Shown here one piece after another: positions 1 through 8,770 of a DNA stretch of 64,000 nucleotides; positions within the stretch are counted from its first letter, which is position 1, and every line of letters begins with the position of its first letter. The stretch spans positions 248,001 through 312,000 of the forward strand of contig NC_007677.1 in the NCBI RefSeq assembly GCF_000013045.1, written 5' to 3'. The position numbers were made by a program, and so were the translations under genes. The notes below the pieces were generated by a model. It was not told the DNA's origin. It ran no database searches and was given only the letters and a program-made list of their open reading frames with translations. The stretch comes from Salinibacter ruber DSM 13855. Its GTDB lineage: Bacteria > Bacteroidota > Rhodothermia > Rhodothermales > Salinibacteraceae.

Positions 1-666
1 GTAGCGCTCCACCCTGGGGCGGACGTACGCGTTGGCGACCGTCGTGGCCACGCGCTCGTACTCCCGGTGCTCAGGCAAGAGGGCGCTGCTTCGGGTCACC
101 GGCACCGCGTCTGGCAGCTCGTCTCGAAGGAGCTCGGCGGCCCGCTTCTCGTGCTCGGGGTTTCGGTAGGAGAAAAGAAACGCGAGGGCGACGCTCTGGA
201 CGTCCTGTTCCTCGAGAACGCGGGCCACGCGGCGCACGGCCGCCTCGTCCAGCGGGGTGAGGATGTCCCCCTCGGCACTGATGCGCTCCGGCACCTCGTG
301 GCGCCGGGCGGCCGGCACGAGGGGATCAGGCCGCATCGGCGTCAGGTCGTAGAGGTCGGGCCGGTCCTGCCGCCCGATGGCGAGCACGTCGGCGAAGCCC
401 TCCGTGGTCACCAGCGCCGCCTTCGCGCCTTGCCGCTCCAAAAGCGCGTTCGTCGCCGTCGTGGTGCCGTGGGCGATGGGCGCCGCGGGGGACACGTCGA
501 GCCGACCGAGCCCCGTGCCGACGGCCTCGTGTTGGGGATCGGTGGTCGGGACCTTTCGCACCTCCAGGCCCGCCTTGGTCGCCACGACGAAGTCGGTGAA
601 CGTGCCGCCGACGTCGATCCCTACCTCAGAAGGGCCGTCTGTATCGGAGGCGCCGGAAGCAGGCAT
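1..666 (-). CDS. Hydantoinase/oxoprolinase subunit A, N-terminal part (runs off the left edge)
   Basis: Reading from the ATG at 666 down to base 1 gives 222 uninterrupted codons. Residues 15-28 read VGIDVGGTFTDFVV, the phosphate-binding start of the HyuA/oxoprolinase ATP-grasp-like fold, followed by AHGTTTATNALLE and ALVTTEGFADVLAIGRQ, both typical of the family. These proteins hydrolyse hydantoins, 5-oxoproline or acetone-carboxylase-type substrates with ATP; the substrate cannot be told from this part. The stop lies outside the window. About 210 bp spanning the first codons and the upstream region are repeated near 1590-1815 with a second, truncated copy of the start. Family assignment is firm, substrate unknown. 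Confidence 0.88.
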   Translation of the reverse strand, partial: MPASGASDTDGPSEVGIDVGGTFTDFVVATKAGLEVRKVPTTDPQHEAVGTGLGRLDVSPAAPIAHGTTTATNALLERQGAKAALVTTEGFADVLAIGRQDRPDLYDLTPMRPDPLVPAARRHEVPERISAEGDILTPLDEAAVRRVARVLEEQDVQSVALAFLFSYRNPEHEKRAAELLRDELPDAVPVTRSSALLPEHREYERVATTVANAYVRPRVERY

Positions 667-800
667 CGGGGATGCAGGAATGATGCGGTGGTGTGGGGAT
701 GCCCAAAAGACGGAGGCGCCCCGACACAATCAACCGCCGTGTACCGCCAATCTCGTGGATGCCTCCTGCGGAATTCCTTGCGCGCTGGAAAGCCAGCGAG
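580..800. repeat. Diverged duplication of the hyuA start and upstream region (second copy 1590-1815)
   Basis: The two blocks align from the GGTFTDFVV codons, through both ATGs (666 and 1685), into upstream DNA sharing stretches such as GGAGGCGCCCCGACACAATC. Divergence is at the level of scattered substitutions. The duplication carries the presumed promoter region, and the segment between the copies holds the UPF0175 gene. Confidence 0.8.
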
Positions 801-1036
801 GGGGAACAGCCCGCACGTGATCAAGGCGTCGAGCCAGGGCTTCCGCATCTATTCAGACCCGCTAAGGATCTGCTCTCGAAGCGCAGGACCGATCCAGAAC
901 CCGGCCTACCGACGATCGCGAGATTGAGGAGGGGAGACGTATTGCTTACCGTCAGCACGACTGAACCGTCAGCATGACTGAATGGAATGGAGCGGCTTGC
1001 AGCCGGCGAAGTTTGAGAGAGGAAAGCGCCCGATTA

Positions 1037-1333
1037 CTATTCTCCTGCTCCCTCGTCGTGAGAGCTGACCTCCCCCCTAGCATAGCGAAGGTCCTCCGCC
1101 AGTTCGTCGGGGCCGTAGTGCCGCTCGACACCTCGCTCGCCCAGCAGTCGGCCAAACGCCTGCTTGCTCATTTCGGCGAGCTCACGGGCCTTTCCAAAAG
1201 AGAACATGTCTTCACGGTACAGAGAGATGGCCAACTCGCGCAGGAGCTCTTCTTTTTTCCGGCCCTCGGGTAGGGCCAGTGCGTCGGCGACCGAACGAGG
1301 AATCGAGAGCTGCACGTCTTTTGAGGGAGTCAC
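1037..1333 (-). CDS. UPF0175 family small protein
   Basis: A 98-aa protein. Residues 28-62 (LLRELAISLYREDMFSFGKA followed by ELAEMSKQAFGRLLGERGV) match the UPF0175 pattern, a helix-turn-helix-like fold usually encoded next to a PIN or DUF3368 toxin and regarded as an antitoxin or regulator. The N-terminal VQLSIPRSVADAL resembles a strand that could pair with DNA or a partner. No toxin partner is visible on either side, so this looks like an orphan. Both ends are intact. Function is inferred from family only. Confidence 0.75.
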   Translation of the reverse strand: MTPSKDVQLSIPRSVADALALPEGRKKEELLRELAISLYREDMFSFGKARELAEMSKQAFGRLLGERGVERHYGPDELAEDLRYARGEVSSHDEGAGE

Positions 1334-1589
1334 TACTCAAGGGTTGTAAGAAGAATCCTGGTTTTCTGAACAGGGCTGATGGGGGCTGGTTCTTGTGCTC
1401 CTGTACCCGAAAACCGGGCAATTTATCGTTTTTGCTTTCCAGTGGTCTCGACCCGCCATCTCGGTGAGCCGCCACCGGGCGCGTTTCGGATGGCATCGTT
1501 CTGTACGCGGAAGAATGCTCACGGGATTATGCCCAAGACTCACGGTAGAAGGTGCTCCTGCGCTGTAGAGAACGCTTCCGCATACGGGT

Positions 1590-1685
1590 GGGATCGGTCG
1601 CGACGACGAAATCGGTGAACGTGCCGCCGACGTCGACCCCGACCTCAGGAGGGGCGTCTGTGCCAGAGACATCAGGAGCAGACAT
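1590..1685 (-). pseudogene. hyuA 5' fragment (second copy)
   Basis: The ATG at 1685 opens a peptide containing PEVGVDVGGTFTDFVVAT, nearly the same as the start of the gene at 1-666. Homology stops after about 32 codons and the frame continues into unrelated sequence, so only the promoter and first codons were kept. Confidence 0.75.
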
Positions 1686-1841
1686 CAGTCGCGCAGGAAT
1701 GATGCGGCGGTATGAGGATGCCAAAAAAACGGAGGCGCCCCGACACAATCAACCGCCGTGCGCCGCCGAGCTTGTGGCTGCGCCTGCGGAATTTCCTGTG
1801 TGCCGGGGCGCTCGACCTTCGCCTCAAAGAAACCACACGGG

Positions 1842-1886
1842 GTAGTGACAACTGTTGTCACCACGTAGTGACAAAAGTGGTGACAA
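1842..1886. promoter_or_regulatory. Cluster of TTGTCAC half-sites (copy at 3360-3402)
   Basis: Four TTGTCAC/GTGACAA half-sites lie within 45 bp and include the perfect palindrome TTGTCACCACGTAGTGACAA (1855-1874). The same cluster recurs at 3360-3402, in both cases about 120 bp beyond the 3' end of a HEPN coding segment. It could be an operator array or a hairpin-rich 3' region; the sequence does not decide. Confidence 0.55.
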
Positions 1887-2001
1887 TGGGGCAGGGGTAT
1901 TCTCTGAAAACCACTGCTCTTCTTCGATACGAAGATTTGTTCGAAGAGCCTCCTACGTCGTACGAGGTCTGCTGAACAGGGACCCTATCTGACCAGGGAA
2001 C

Positions 2002-2409
2002 TCATTCCCTGTGGTTTTTGATTACCTGGCCCACAGCCTCGATAAACTGAGATACGTCACCAACGAGATCTTCCGCGGCCTGGATTTCGAAGACGGAAAA
2101 CGCGTCGTAGTCAGCTCGATTGCGATCTGTCTCAGCGCGAGCGAGAACTTTTCCGACTTCTTCTGAGATACGACCAGTTCGAACAAAGTGATAACTGAAG
2201 CGGGATAGGATCCCTGCGTGGGAGGTGGGTTCTTCTCCTTCAGTCAAGAGGGCTGCGCGGGCTGCGTGAAAAGCAGCATAGTATGCTCGATTCATGGCCG
2301 CTTCCACACGGTCATCCTCCAATAGGTATGAGGCATCGTCCAGAGCTTGGTTCGCCTTCTGCAGAAGGGCCTCCGTAGGGTCCTCGCCCGATTTGCTAGT
2401 TTCGCTCAA
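2002..2409 (-). CDS. HEPN domain toxin-like protein
   Basis: A 135-aa all-helical protein with the HEPN signature: AAMNRAYYAAFHAARAALL (about residues 37-55) and a later ETDRNRADYDAF segment. HEPN proteins next to MNT nucleotidyltransferases form TA pairs (type VII-like) in which the HEPN RNase is neutralised by NMPylation. Its start overlaps the stop of the MNT gene by 4 bp, so the two are translated together, MNT first. A truncated, diverged copy of its 3' half lies at 3520-3770. Confidence 0.85.
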   Translation of the reverse strand: MSETSKSGEDPTEALLQKANQALDDASYLLEDDRVEAAMNRAYYAAFHAARAALLTEGEEPTSHAGILSRFSYHFVRTGRISEEVGKVLARAETDRNRADYDAFSVFEIQAAEDLVGDVSQFIEAVGQVIKNHRE

Positions 2410-2741
2410 AGCACCACGCCCTCCCGCCGAGCTGCCCGAGGCAAAGGGCGGTCGCGTTCAAAATTCTCCTCGCTGAGGTGAAGAGGAGAAAGGGCCACGC
2501 CGTACTCGCTGGCAAGACGGATCACCAATTGGCTGGTGCGCTGGGCCTCCTCATCTGGGTAAACCCTTCCACCAAGTACAATCATGAGGTCCACGTCGCT
2601 ATCGGGATGGGCTTCCCCGCGGGCCTGAGAGCCATAGACAATGAGTTTTTTTAGCCGATCGCCATAGATTTCTCCAAGAGCAGACTCTGCATCTGAAAGT
2701 GCCCTTCGGACCGGAGTAGAAAAGGGTGAGGAAGCAGGCAT
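2406..2741 (-). CDS. MNT-domain nucleotidyltransferase (HEPN partner)
   Basis: The GSQARGEAHPDSDVDLMIVL motif is the minimal nucleotidyltransferase GSx10DxD active site. I chose the internal ATG at 2741 (MPASSP); in-frame ATGs also exist at 2783 and 2759, and no strong ribosome site decides. The gene overlaps the HEPN gene by 4 bp. Likely role: antitoxin that adenylylates or otherwise modifies HEPN. The left end of a mobile element sits 70 bp upstream (2811), so the native promoter may have been displaced. Confidence 0.85.
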   Translation of the reverse strand: MPASSPFSTPVRRALSDAESALGEIYGDRLKKLIVYGSQARGEAHPDSDVDLMIVLGGRVYPDEEAQRTSQLVIRLASEYGVALSPLHLSEENFERDRPLPRAARREGVVL

Positions 2742-2810
2742 CGAGGAGCAGACGATCATAATTTTCAACGCGTATACGTTCACGAATTGAATCGATTGGC
2801 GTTCTCAACC

Positions 2811-3252
2811 TACAGTATCGGGAGAGCGCGAGAGGGCTTGGAAGCCGATTGCTTCGAGGAAGCCCGGCTCTATGAAGCTGTCGCTCACGGAGGTGTCGCT
2901 CCTTCGGTGGTACCAACCTATCGGTTTCGAACCTGTCGGTCCTGAACCTGTCGGTCCTGAACCTGTCGGTTCGGAGACCCTCTCGCGGGACACAGTCGAA
3001 GTCAAATAGTCGAATTCAATGGGTAGCCGCGGCCAGCGATAACCAAGCGGCTGTGTGTTTCTGCCGGTGGGGTCGGGCAGCCCCGAACCGTCCCGGGAAG
3101 TAGGTAGCCCCTCTGGCGCCGGAGAATCCGCCTAGAGAGCCGGACAAGACCTGTGAGGTTGTGCCCGCGGGCACCGCTCGTCGAGTGGTAGAATCCCCCA
3201 AAGAGCAATAGCTCTGTGAGCGAAGGCTAGATTAGCCGAGGGAGAAATCAAG
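2811..3252 (+). mobile_element. Internally deleted IS605-type element (TnpB type 2 ends)
   Basis: The left end TACAGTATCGGGAGAGCGCG and the right end GCCGAGGGAGAAATCAA match the ends of the tnpB elements elsewhere. The core keeps a fragment also found in the element at 32529 (shared CGGGCACCGCTCGT) and no complete tnpB. The left part carries tandem 15-bp hairpins based on GAACCTGTCGGTYC (about 2930-2978) plus GTCGCTC hairpins. Non-autonomous. Confidence 0.7.
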
Positions 3253-3519
3253 TTGGCCCGGCTGAATTGATGGGCGGCTGGAGCCCGTGCAAGAGGACAA
3301 GGTTATTGTCTGCTGTTTCTGTGGCGCTCGATGTCCGCCTCAGAGAAACCACGCGAGGCATTGACAATCGTTGTCACCACGTAGTGACAAAAGTGGTGAC
3401 AATGGGGCAGGGGTATTCTCTGAAAACCGCCGCTCTTCTTCGATGAGAAGCTTTTCTTGAAGGAGTTCTTACGTCGTGCAAGACCTGCCGATCAGGGATC
3501 TCACCCAACCAGGAATCTC

Positions 3520-3770
3520 ATTCCCTGTGGTTTTCGACTACTCTGTGTACCACTTTGGTGAACTGAGACACGTTGCTGACGAGATCTTCCGCGGCCTGGA
3601 TTTCGAAGACGGAAACCGCGTCGTAGTCGGCTCGATTGCGGTCTGTCTCAGCGCGGGCGAGAACTTTTCCGACCTCTTCTGAGGTACGAACGGTTCGAAT
3701 AAAGTGATGACTGAAGCGAGACAGAATCCCTGCGTGGGAGGTGGGTTCGTCTCCTTCAATCAGAAGGGTT
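3520..3770 (-). pseudogene. HEPN 3' fragment
   Basis: Read on the minus strand this segment encodes SHAGILSRFSHHFIRT, then ARAETDRNRADYDAVSVFEI and AAEDLV, matching the C-terminal half of the HEPN gene at 2002-2409. It lacks the N-terminal half and has no MNT partner. The TTGTCAC cluster and flanking DNA were copied with it. Confidence 0.75.
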
Positions 3771-3870
3771 CAGTTAGCGCTTCTGCGCGTGGTCAAGGGG
3801 CCTTCCTCGACGAGGATCATAACGGCAAGTCTGTTTCTGAGCAAGCTTGACGATCAACTGGGCAGCTCAA
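3770..3870 (+). pseudogene. AbrB-like antitoxin C-terminal fragment
   Basis: The frame reads LRVVKGPSSTRIITASLFLS followed by KLDDQLG. The same RIITASLxLSKLDxQLG stretch resumes at 8521 beyond the element that splits the AbrB-like gene at 7072, so this is a second copy of that gene's tail. Neither copy has a complete gene here. Confidence 0.5.
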
Positions 3871-4036
3871 CCCGAGGCGGGAAAGGGCGAGCCTGGACGG
3901 CTTCTCGCTTGTCCTTCTTTTCCCAAACGCCTGTTTGATACCTGTCGTGTCGGCGCATCTGAGGACCAGGTAGCGGGAGGGAGGCCGCCCCATCGGCGCA
4001 GCCCTAGAGGCACAGCCGACAGGAAGGCCCTTTGTC

Positions 4037-4510
4037 CTACCGGTCGGGGATCAGCCGCTCGTCGACCGGAAACGGCTCGGCCTGGCCGAGCTCAATATCG
4101 TCGAAGGCCTCATGCAGAGGATTGAGGAGATAGTTGTAGCTGTAGGGCGCCGCGACAGAGGGAACCCTGAGAACCGCCGAGTCCTCGCGGGAGACCCACC
4201 GATCACCGATACGTTGCGACCGGGAGGAAGGGGGATGCCGGTCCCACCCGTCCGGCAGGTCCTCCGCTTCCAGCTTGGAGAGTTGTCCCTGTGGGATCCC
4301 CACCCGAAAGAGCATGTAGCGCCGGAGCTGATCGTAGCGTTCCAATCCGGTCATCGTCTCGACGAGCGCCAGCGGCAGGCTCCCGGCGGTGTACACGACA
4401 GATATCCCGGGACTGTTGAACCGCCCCCCGTATTGGCGCGCTCCCTCTCCGCTGAAGGCCGACCCCGAATACTGTTCCTCCACGGGTCGCCAAACCGTCA
4501 GGTCAGTCAT
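4037..4510 (-). CDS. RES domain toxin
   Basis: A 157-aa protein with the RES-family Arg, Tyr, Glu and Ser signatures: GGRFNSPGISVVYTAGSLPL and ALVETMTG near residues 28-55, and a later SYNYLLNP. RES toxins (ParT/MbcT family) degrade NAD+ or ADP-ribosylate targets. It lies 52 bp downstream of the Xre/ParS-type antitoxin gene in the same orientation, the usual antitoxin-first order. Length is normal. Confidence 0.88.
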   Translation of the reverse strand: MTDLTVWRPVEEQYSGSAFSGEGARQYGGRFNSPGISVVYTAGSLPLALVETMTGLERYDQLRRYMLFRVGIPQGQLSKLEAEDLPDGWDRHPPSSRSQRIGDRWVSREDSAVLRVPSVAAPYSYNYLLNPLHEAFDDIELGQAEPFPVDERLIPDR

Positions 4511-4562
4511 CCGTCAATACCAGCCGCTGGCGGAGGCAAGGCGAACTAAAGAAGACAAGGAC

Positions 4563-4991
4563 CTAGGCCGGAACCCCGTGTTCGATGCGGCCAAGAAGGC
4601 GTTCGACCTCCCGGGCGCCCGGCTCCAGCCGGGCAATCTCAAGGGGAACCTCTCCGCCCAGGCGCATCTGCGGGCGTTTCAGCCAGGAGCGGGACTCCTC
4701 TTCACTCTCGAAAACACTGGTGGACTTCCGGAAAAGGCGCGCGATGCGGTAGAGGCGCTCAGATTCAACTGGGGTGAGGGTGCCGCTTTCGCCGCGGCGC
4801 TTCAAGGTGCGGGGCGAGATGCCGAGAAGGGTGGCCATCTCCTCGGGGTCAACCGCGAGTCGCTCTTGGATCTCGCCTGTGAGCCTCGCAGGAAGGCCCT
4901 CATCGATCGACTCGAGCAGGCCGGAGAGGCCTGCGGCCTGGAGGTCCTCAAACGACTCAACGGGGCGGGGCGGGGTCGAAGGAGTGGGCAT
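4563..4991 (-). CDS. Xre/MbcA/ParS-type antitoxin (DUF2384)
   Basis: I prefer the ATG at 4991 (MPTPSTPPRP) over 5021. Residues 40-80 (LAVDPEEMATLLGISPRTLK, then LTPVESERLYRIARLF) are an Xre-like helix-turn-helix followed by the DUF2384 toxin-binding region. It partners the RES toxin downstream and probably represses its own promoter. The C-terminus (WLKRPQMRLGGEVPLEIARL) matches the segment that reaches into the RES active site in known pairs. Confidence 0.85.
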   Translation of the reverse strand: MPTPSTPPRPVESFEDLQAAGLSGLLESIDEGLPARLTGEIQERLAVDPEEMATLLGISPRTLKRRGESGTLTPVESERLYRIARLFRKSTSVFESEEESRSWLKRPQMRLGGEVPLEIARLEPGAREVERLLGRIEHGVPA

Positions 4992-5309
4992 TGAGAGGAG
5001 GACAGGCTTGCAGTTTGTCATCGATCAGGCGACACGTTGTCTTCATGCCGGCCTACTCCCTACAAGAGGGAGGGAGGCAGTGTTGCAGTCGCCCCTGCCT
5101 GCAGCCCGGAAACTGGAGGCCTCTGGGCTGGTCATTCTCAGAACGGCTTGTCCTACAGGTGTATCCTATAGGTGTACGAGTTGCGTATTCTTGCGTGCAA
5201 GCCCAAGCAGAAACGGCAGGAGCGAAAATATGGAGCAAACCCGGCACGATAGGCGTTTTTCACTTTCCAAATCGATAGGTGTCATCTGTGCCCCGAACAC
5301 GTCCGCGGT

Positions 5310-5465
5310 ACCCACCGGAAACCGGAGAGAAAAGATCGCCGAACTTGCCCGGAAGGGGCGAACGCCCAAAAAACTGGTTGAAGAGTTCGAGCCGACCCAG
5401 ACGATGACCTCGGGCTGGCTGAAGCAAGCTGATTGGGACGAGGGATCCCGCTCGGATGTGTGCCC
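5310..5465 (+). pseudogene. IS3-type OrfA fragment
   Basis: The frame reads NRREKIAELARKGRTPKKLV and then TMTSGWLKQADWDEGSRSD, the helix-turn-helix part of an IS3 OrfA. It continues into unrelated sequence and has no C-terminal half. No other gene is visible between 5022 and 5490. Confidence 0.6.
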
Positions 5466-5857
5466 GAATTTTTGGACCAGTTGACCGGCTAATTGCGGCT
5501 AAGACGCAGCAGCGATTTGAGGTTCTGATTCGCAGGCAAAGAGAGTCTGCCCGAGATGTTCTCGGGGTGGAATCTGCCCGATCGAGGAGTGTCGTCGGTC
5601 CTGGTTGTAGCAGATGAACCGCTCGTCAAAGACGGTTCGCAGTGCTGGCAGGGAGGAGGCTTCCGTGATCCGAGAGACCGACCAGAAGCCTGCATCCGAC
5701 CCCAGAGAGATTCGATCCAGGGGTTGCCTTTCGCCCCGCTTTCGGAGTAGCTGACGCGCATGTTGTCCTCGAGAAGAATTTCCGGTAGCGGCTCAACACG
5801 TAGTGGAGCTCTCTGTTTTAATGATGTCGCTCTTGGCTCACCAGTCCATCCAGTCCG

Positions 5858-6136
5858 ATGATCAAAGAGACCCATGAGTGTAGGGAGTGCGGCTCCTCGA
5901 ACATTATCAAAAACGGCCACAGCGCGAGCGGCTCTCAGCAATACCACTGCAAGGATTGTGGGGCCCATAAGGTGCTCGATCCGGAGCCGCGGGGCTATTC
6001 CGAGGAGGAGAAAGAGAAGATTCTCCGGGCTTACCGTGAACGCGGGTCAAAACGAGCAATCAGTCGCATTTTTGGGATCAGTCGCAATACTCTGAACCGG
6101 TGGCTTGAAAAAAGGGACACGAAGCCGACTCAGTAG
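5858..6136 (+). CDS. InsA-like zinc-finger/HTH protein of IS1
   Basis: A 92-aa protein with two CxxC pairs (CRECGSSNIIKNGH; YHCKDCGAHK) forming the InsA zinc finger, then a helix-turn-helix (GSKRAISRIFGISRNTLNRW). InsA binds the IS1 ends and, without frameshifting, represses transposition. The insB frame begins just downstream. Confidence 0.85.
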   Translation: MIKETHECRECGSSNIIKNGHSASGSQQYHCKDCGAHKVLDPEPRGYSEEEKEKILRAYRERGSKRAISRIFGISRNTLNRWLEKRDTKPTQ

Positions 6137-6576
6137 CTGAGGGCCTCCGGCCAGCCAGGGACAACGACACCCTTGAACTCGACGAATGCTGGACATACGT
6201 CCGAAAACGGTCGAACAAACGGTGGCTCTGGGTCGCTCTATGCCGTCGAACTCGACAGGTCGTAGCATTTGTGATCGGAGACCGCTCGGCAAAAACCTGC
6301 GCACGGCTCTGGAGCCGGATTCCGGAGGGCTACCGGAAAGGCCGAAGTTTCAGCGACTTCTGGAAGTCCTATCGCCCAGTTTTTGAAGACGATTCCAGCC
6401 ATCGGCAGGTCGGAAAGTCCAGTGGCGAGTTGGCACATGTGGAACGGTTTTTTGGGCGACTGCGGCAAAAGCTGGCACGGTACGTCCGTCGGACGCGAGC
6501 GGCCTCCCAGTCAGAACGAATGCTCCATCTGACGACAAAACTGTTCGTGGAGTGGTACAACGAAGCCATCACTTAA
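6137..6576 (+). CDS. InsB-like DDE transposase part of IS1 (frameshift product)
   Basis: In the frame after insA the protein reads LELDECWTYVRKRSNKRWLW, VVAFVIGDRSAKTCARLW and later HVERFFGRLRQKLARYVRRT, the IS1 DDE core. No good start codon precedes it, consistent with expression as an InsA-InsB fusion by ribosomal frameshifting, as known for IS1. The boundary 6137 is nominal. The element may be active, since its ends and target duplication are intact. Confidence 0.75.
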
Positions 6577-7162
6577 CATCGACCCGCTACCGAATTTCCT
6601 CATGCCACCGGTAGCTGGCGTATACGCTGCCTGGGTCGTGATGGATGATCTTTTCGCCGAGCCCTTCGCCCAGGCTCGTCAACCGTTTGCGAACCTGCTC
6701 CCAACAGCGCATGGCCAGCTTTAGATTGGCGCTCGGCCCGACCGCCCAACCCGGACCCGCAGAAGCTCTCCAGACGGGCCGCGGCCATCAGGTAGGCCTT
6801 GCGGTTTCCCCCGCTAAGCGCCCAGTTGTCCCGGGACGGCCCCGAAAAGACGCCAAAAAGACGACTCCAGGGAGGCGACTACAAGGAGACGACACAGATG
6901 AACCGACACCGATGAGCATACCCTACGACGGCGCATACCGTGCACAACGGCACAGCTCACTTCCAGCAGTTCTCACGGAGGGGCGGAAGACACGGCGCTT
7001 TGAAACGGTGCTTTGCCAAATGCCGTTCAAAAATGGCAATTCATATAGCTTAATCCAAGAAGCTCATCGACATGGAAGTAGAGATCGACGATTACGGTCG
7101 AATTGTCATTCCGAAAGAAGTCCGAGATCACCTCGGTATTGATTCGGGGACTGCTCTCAAAT

Positions 7163-8520
7163 TGACTTCTCCCCTCGATGAATCGAGGGGATTCTTCCTT
7201 ACGGAAAAGTGAAAGTAAGAGGTTGGCGCGTTTAATCTCTTCAGATACCTAAAAGGCCGTTTCCAACCTCTCCTTCCCGATCCGCTCGTACGGATTTCTC
7301 CGTAAGTCGGCTCTCTACGGAGTCTCTCTAGAGGCACATCGGCCTCACGTTTCCGTGATGCATCTACTACATTCCCATTCAGGAACGCACACTTCCGTCC
7401 CTTCTCATCTAGGGCAGGCTTCCAATTTCGGGGTGTTTCAATCCCCTACCAGTTCTCGGATACTTATCCGGTCCCTCCTGCCGTGGATTCCAACCACTTT
7501 GTCGGGGACTCGTCGATCATCCTTTGTACTTTGTATTTGAGACTCCGTTGTCCACCTTCGCCAATGGCAACCATTTTCGGGTTGCTCCAAGACTACTACG
7601 TAGGCTCCGCCAACACCCGGCAAACATCGGTAGATCTAGGTACCTTCACATCTTGCCGGGTGTATCCTGGATCCTCAGGTCCATTCACATTCGCTAAGCG
7701 TAGGCCCCGCCTTCCTTCTGTCCCTTGTACCCGGCAGGACAACCGGGCTATCGCGAGCGGAACCGCAAAAGCGTGGTGCAGGCTCCGTGCCTCCAAAGTC
7801 TTAGGAGGCCATCTGTTGGACAAATTCTTAATCCTCCAGTACTCGCGCAGACCTCTTTTGGCGTCCCGGCATGAACAGATAAAACGTTGCTGTCTGATAG
7901 CAGTAGCGCATTCCATCCTCACGGGACATGTCTTCGCCAAAAGATTCAATCTCTGAAGCAGCTTCAGTCTGGGGGAAACTTTCCCGATGGAACTAAGGCG
8001 GTTACCTGGGTATGACCTTACCTAGCCATCGCCAAGGGGAGCTGCTTAGGGCTTGCTACTAGCCCCGTCTCCCCCGTCCTGGGTCGGATTCTCCACGGCA
8101 CGTCCTATTAAATGCCGCTTAGGCCCGTAGGGCGGTCGCGTTGCACACGTCAACACGCGCTCGATGTGAAAAGAGCAGTCTCTGAACCTGCGTTAGTCCA
8201 GCTCACGAATTCCTGTTTCACAGGGCTTGCCTGAGGTCCTTTCACTTCAGGTCTTACATGCCCTCCGCAGGCATTAGAGGCCGAAACCTCTCCCGTCAGC
8301 CCGGGCGGCATGAGATTCTCAAAAGCAAACTGTGTCATACTTTGTTTATCGGTATGAAATCGAGTTACATCGTTAGGCAACTAATTTGTTTCGTTGTGGC
8401 TGACGAGAGAGTCCCCGAACCGACAGGTTCATATCCCCTAAGGAGCGACAGCTCCATAAACAGCGACAGCTCCATGAAGCCGGGAGTTTTACTGCTCTCC
8501 CGTACTCACTCAATACTATA
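7163..8520 (-). mobile_element. Small non-autonomous IS605-derived element, family 1 copy a (with intron inside)
   Basis: On the minus strand it starts TATAGTATTGAGTGAG (8520) and ends at GGGGAGAAGTCAA (7163). Without the group II intron (7209-8206) it is about 360 bp. Four more copies lie at 37764, 41446, 50992 and 52510. The copies share a non-coding core and differ in hairpin insertions near the left end. No transposase is encoded, so TnpA must be supplied in trans. Confidence 0.8.
7209..8206 (-). ncRNA. Group II intron without ORF
   Basis: On the minus strand it begins GTGAGCTGGAC (8206) and ends CTTTCAC (7209). Domain V lies at 7279-7313: GAGCCG stem with the catalytic AGC, a GAAA tetraloop and closing CGGATC. 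It is followed by a domain VI arm (AGAGGTTGG pairing with CCAACCTCT) whose 3' strand carries the candidate branch-point A. At 998 nt it encodes no reverse transcriptase. Removing it restores the sequence seen in the other family 1 elements. Two further copies are at 61251-63268. Confidence 0.85.
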
Positions 8521-8572
8521 ACGGCGAGTCTGCTTCTGAGCAAGCTTGACAATCAACTGGGTTACTTAACCA

Positions 8573-8623
8573 ACAAAAAACCCTGCTGGCTTGGTCTCTT
8601 GGAAGGGACAGCCAGCAGGGGAG
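8573..8623 (-). terminator. Strong intrinsic terminator
   Basis: CCCTGCTGGCT pairs perfectly with AGCCAGCAGGG, and on the minus strand the hairpin is followed by TTTTTT. It would end transcription coming leftward from the IS110 side. It also lies inside the continuing AbrB-like frame. Confidence 0.75.
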
Positions 8624-8770
8624 CTTACAGCTACCACCGTAAGCGAGATGCTTATTTTTCGAGATACTAAATTGTTTCATTTCTCGAGAGCATCTGCCTC
8701 ATCGGTTGCTTGTCAGGCGCAATCGCACCGAATTGGTCTGCAGATGAGAACCAGAAGCGTCTCAGAACCT

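Larger units (their letters stand above)
5784..6591 (+). mobile_element. IS1-like element with 8-bp target duplication
   Basis: Terminal inverted repeats begin GGTAGCGGCTCAA (5784) and, on the other strand, GGTAGCGGGTCGA (6591). The direct repeat GAATTTCC flanks it on both sides (5776-5783, 6592-6599), the size expected for IS1. The element is 808 bp and holds insA and insB in a frameshift arrangement. Removing it joins the two halves of an integrase gene. Confidence 0.9.
5489..6790 (-). pseudogene. Integrase-core (IS3-like) transposase, split by IS1
   Basis: From the right the minus strand reads PSANLKLAMRCWEQVRKRL and IIHHDPGSVYASYRWHEE, is interrupted by the IS1-like element (5784-6591), then continues with MRVSYSESGAKGNPWIESLW and a frameshifted ICYNQDRRHSSIG tail. 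These are the second and third parts of the rve DDE core. The upstream part of the gene (before about 6790) is missing or too diverged to recognise. Confidence 0.7.
7072..8670 (+). pseudogene. SpoVT/AbrB-domain antitoxin gene split by a mobile element
   Basis: The ATG at 7072 gives MEVEIDDYGRIVIPKEVRDH then LGIDSGTALKL, a MazE/VapB-type swapped-hairpin AbrB domain. The frame then enters the right end of an IS605-derived element at 7163 and stops at 7212. Beyond that element, from 8521, ITASLLLSKLDNQLG continues the family sequence, as in the fragment at 3770. No toxin partner is seen. The gene is broken by two nested insertions. Confidence 0.65.

Noticed and set aside
67-927. 286-aa plus-strand frame at the window start
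   Set aside because: It is antisense to the hydantoinase gene, whose GGTFTDFVV and GTTTATNALLE motifs are on the minus strand.
7209-8206. A protein of 117-157 aa inside the group II intron
   Set aside because: Frames on both strands lack reverse-transcriptase or maturase motifs and are not conserved between the three intron copies.
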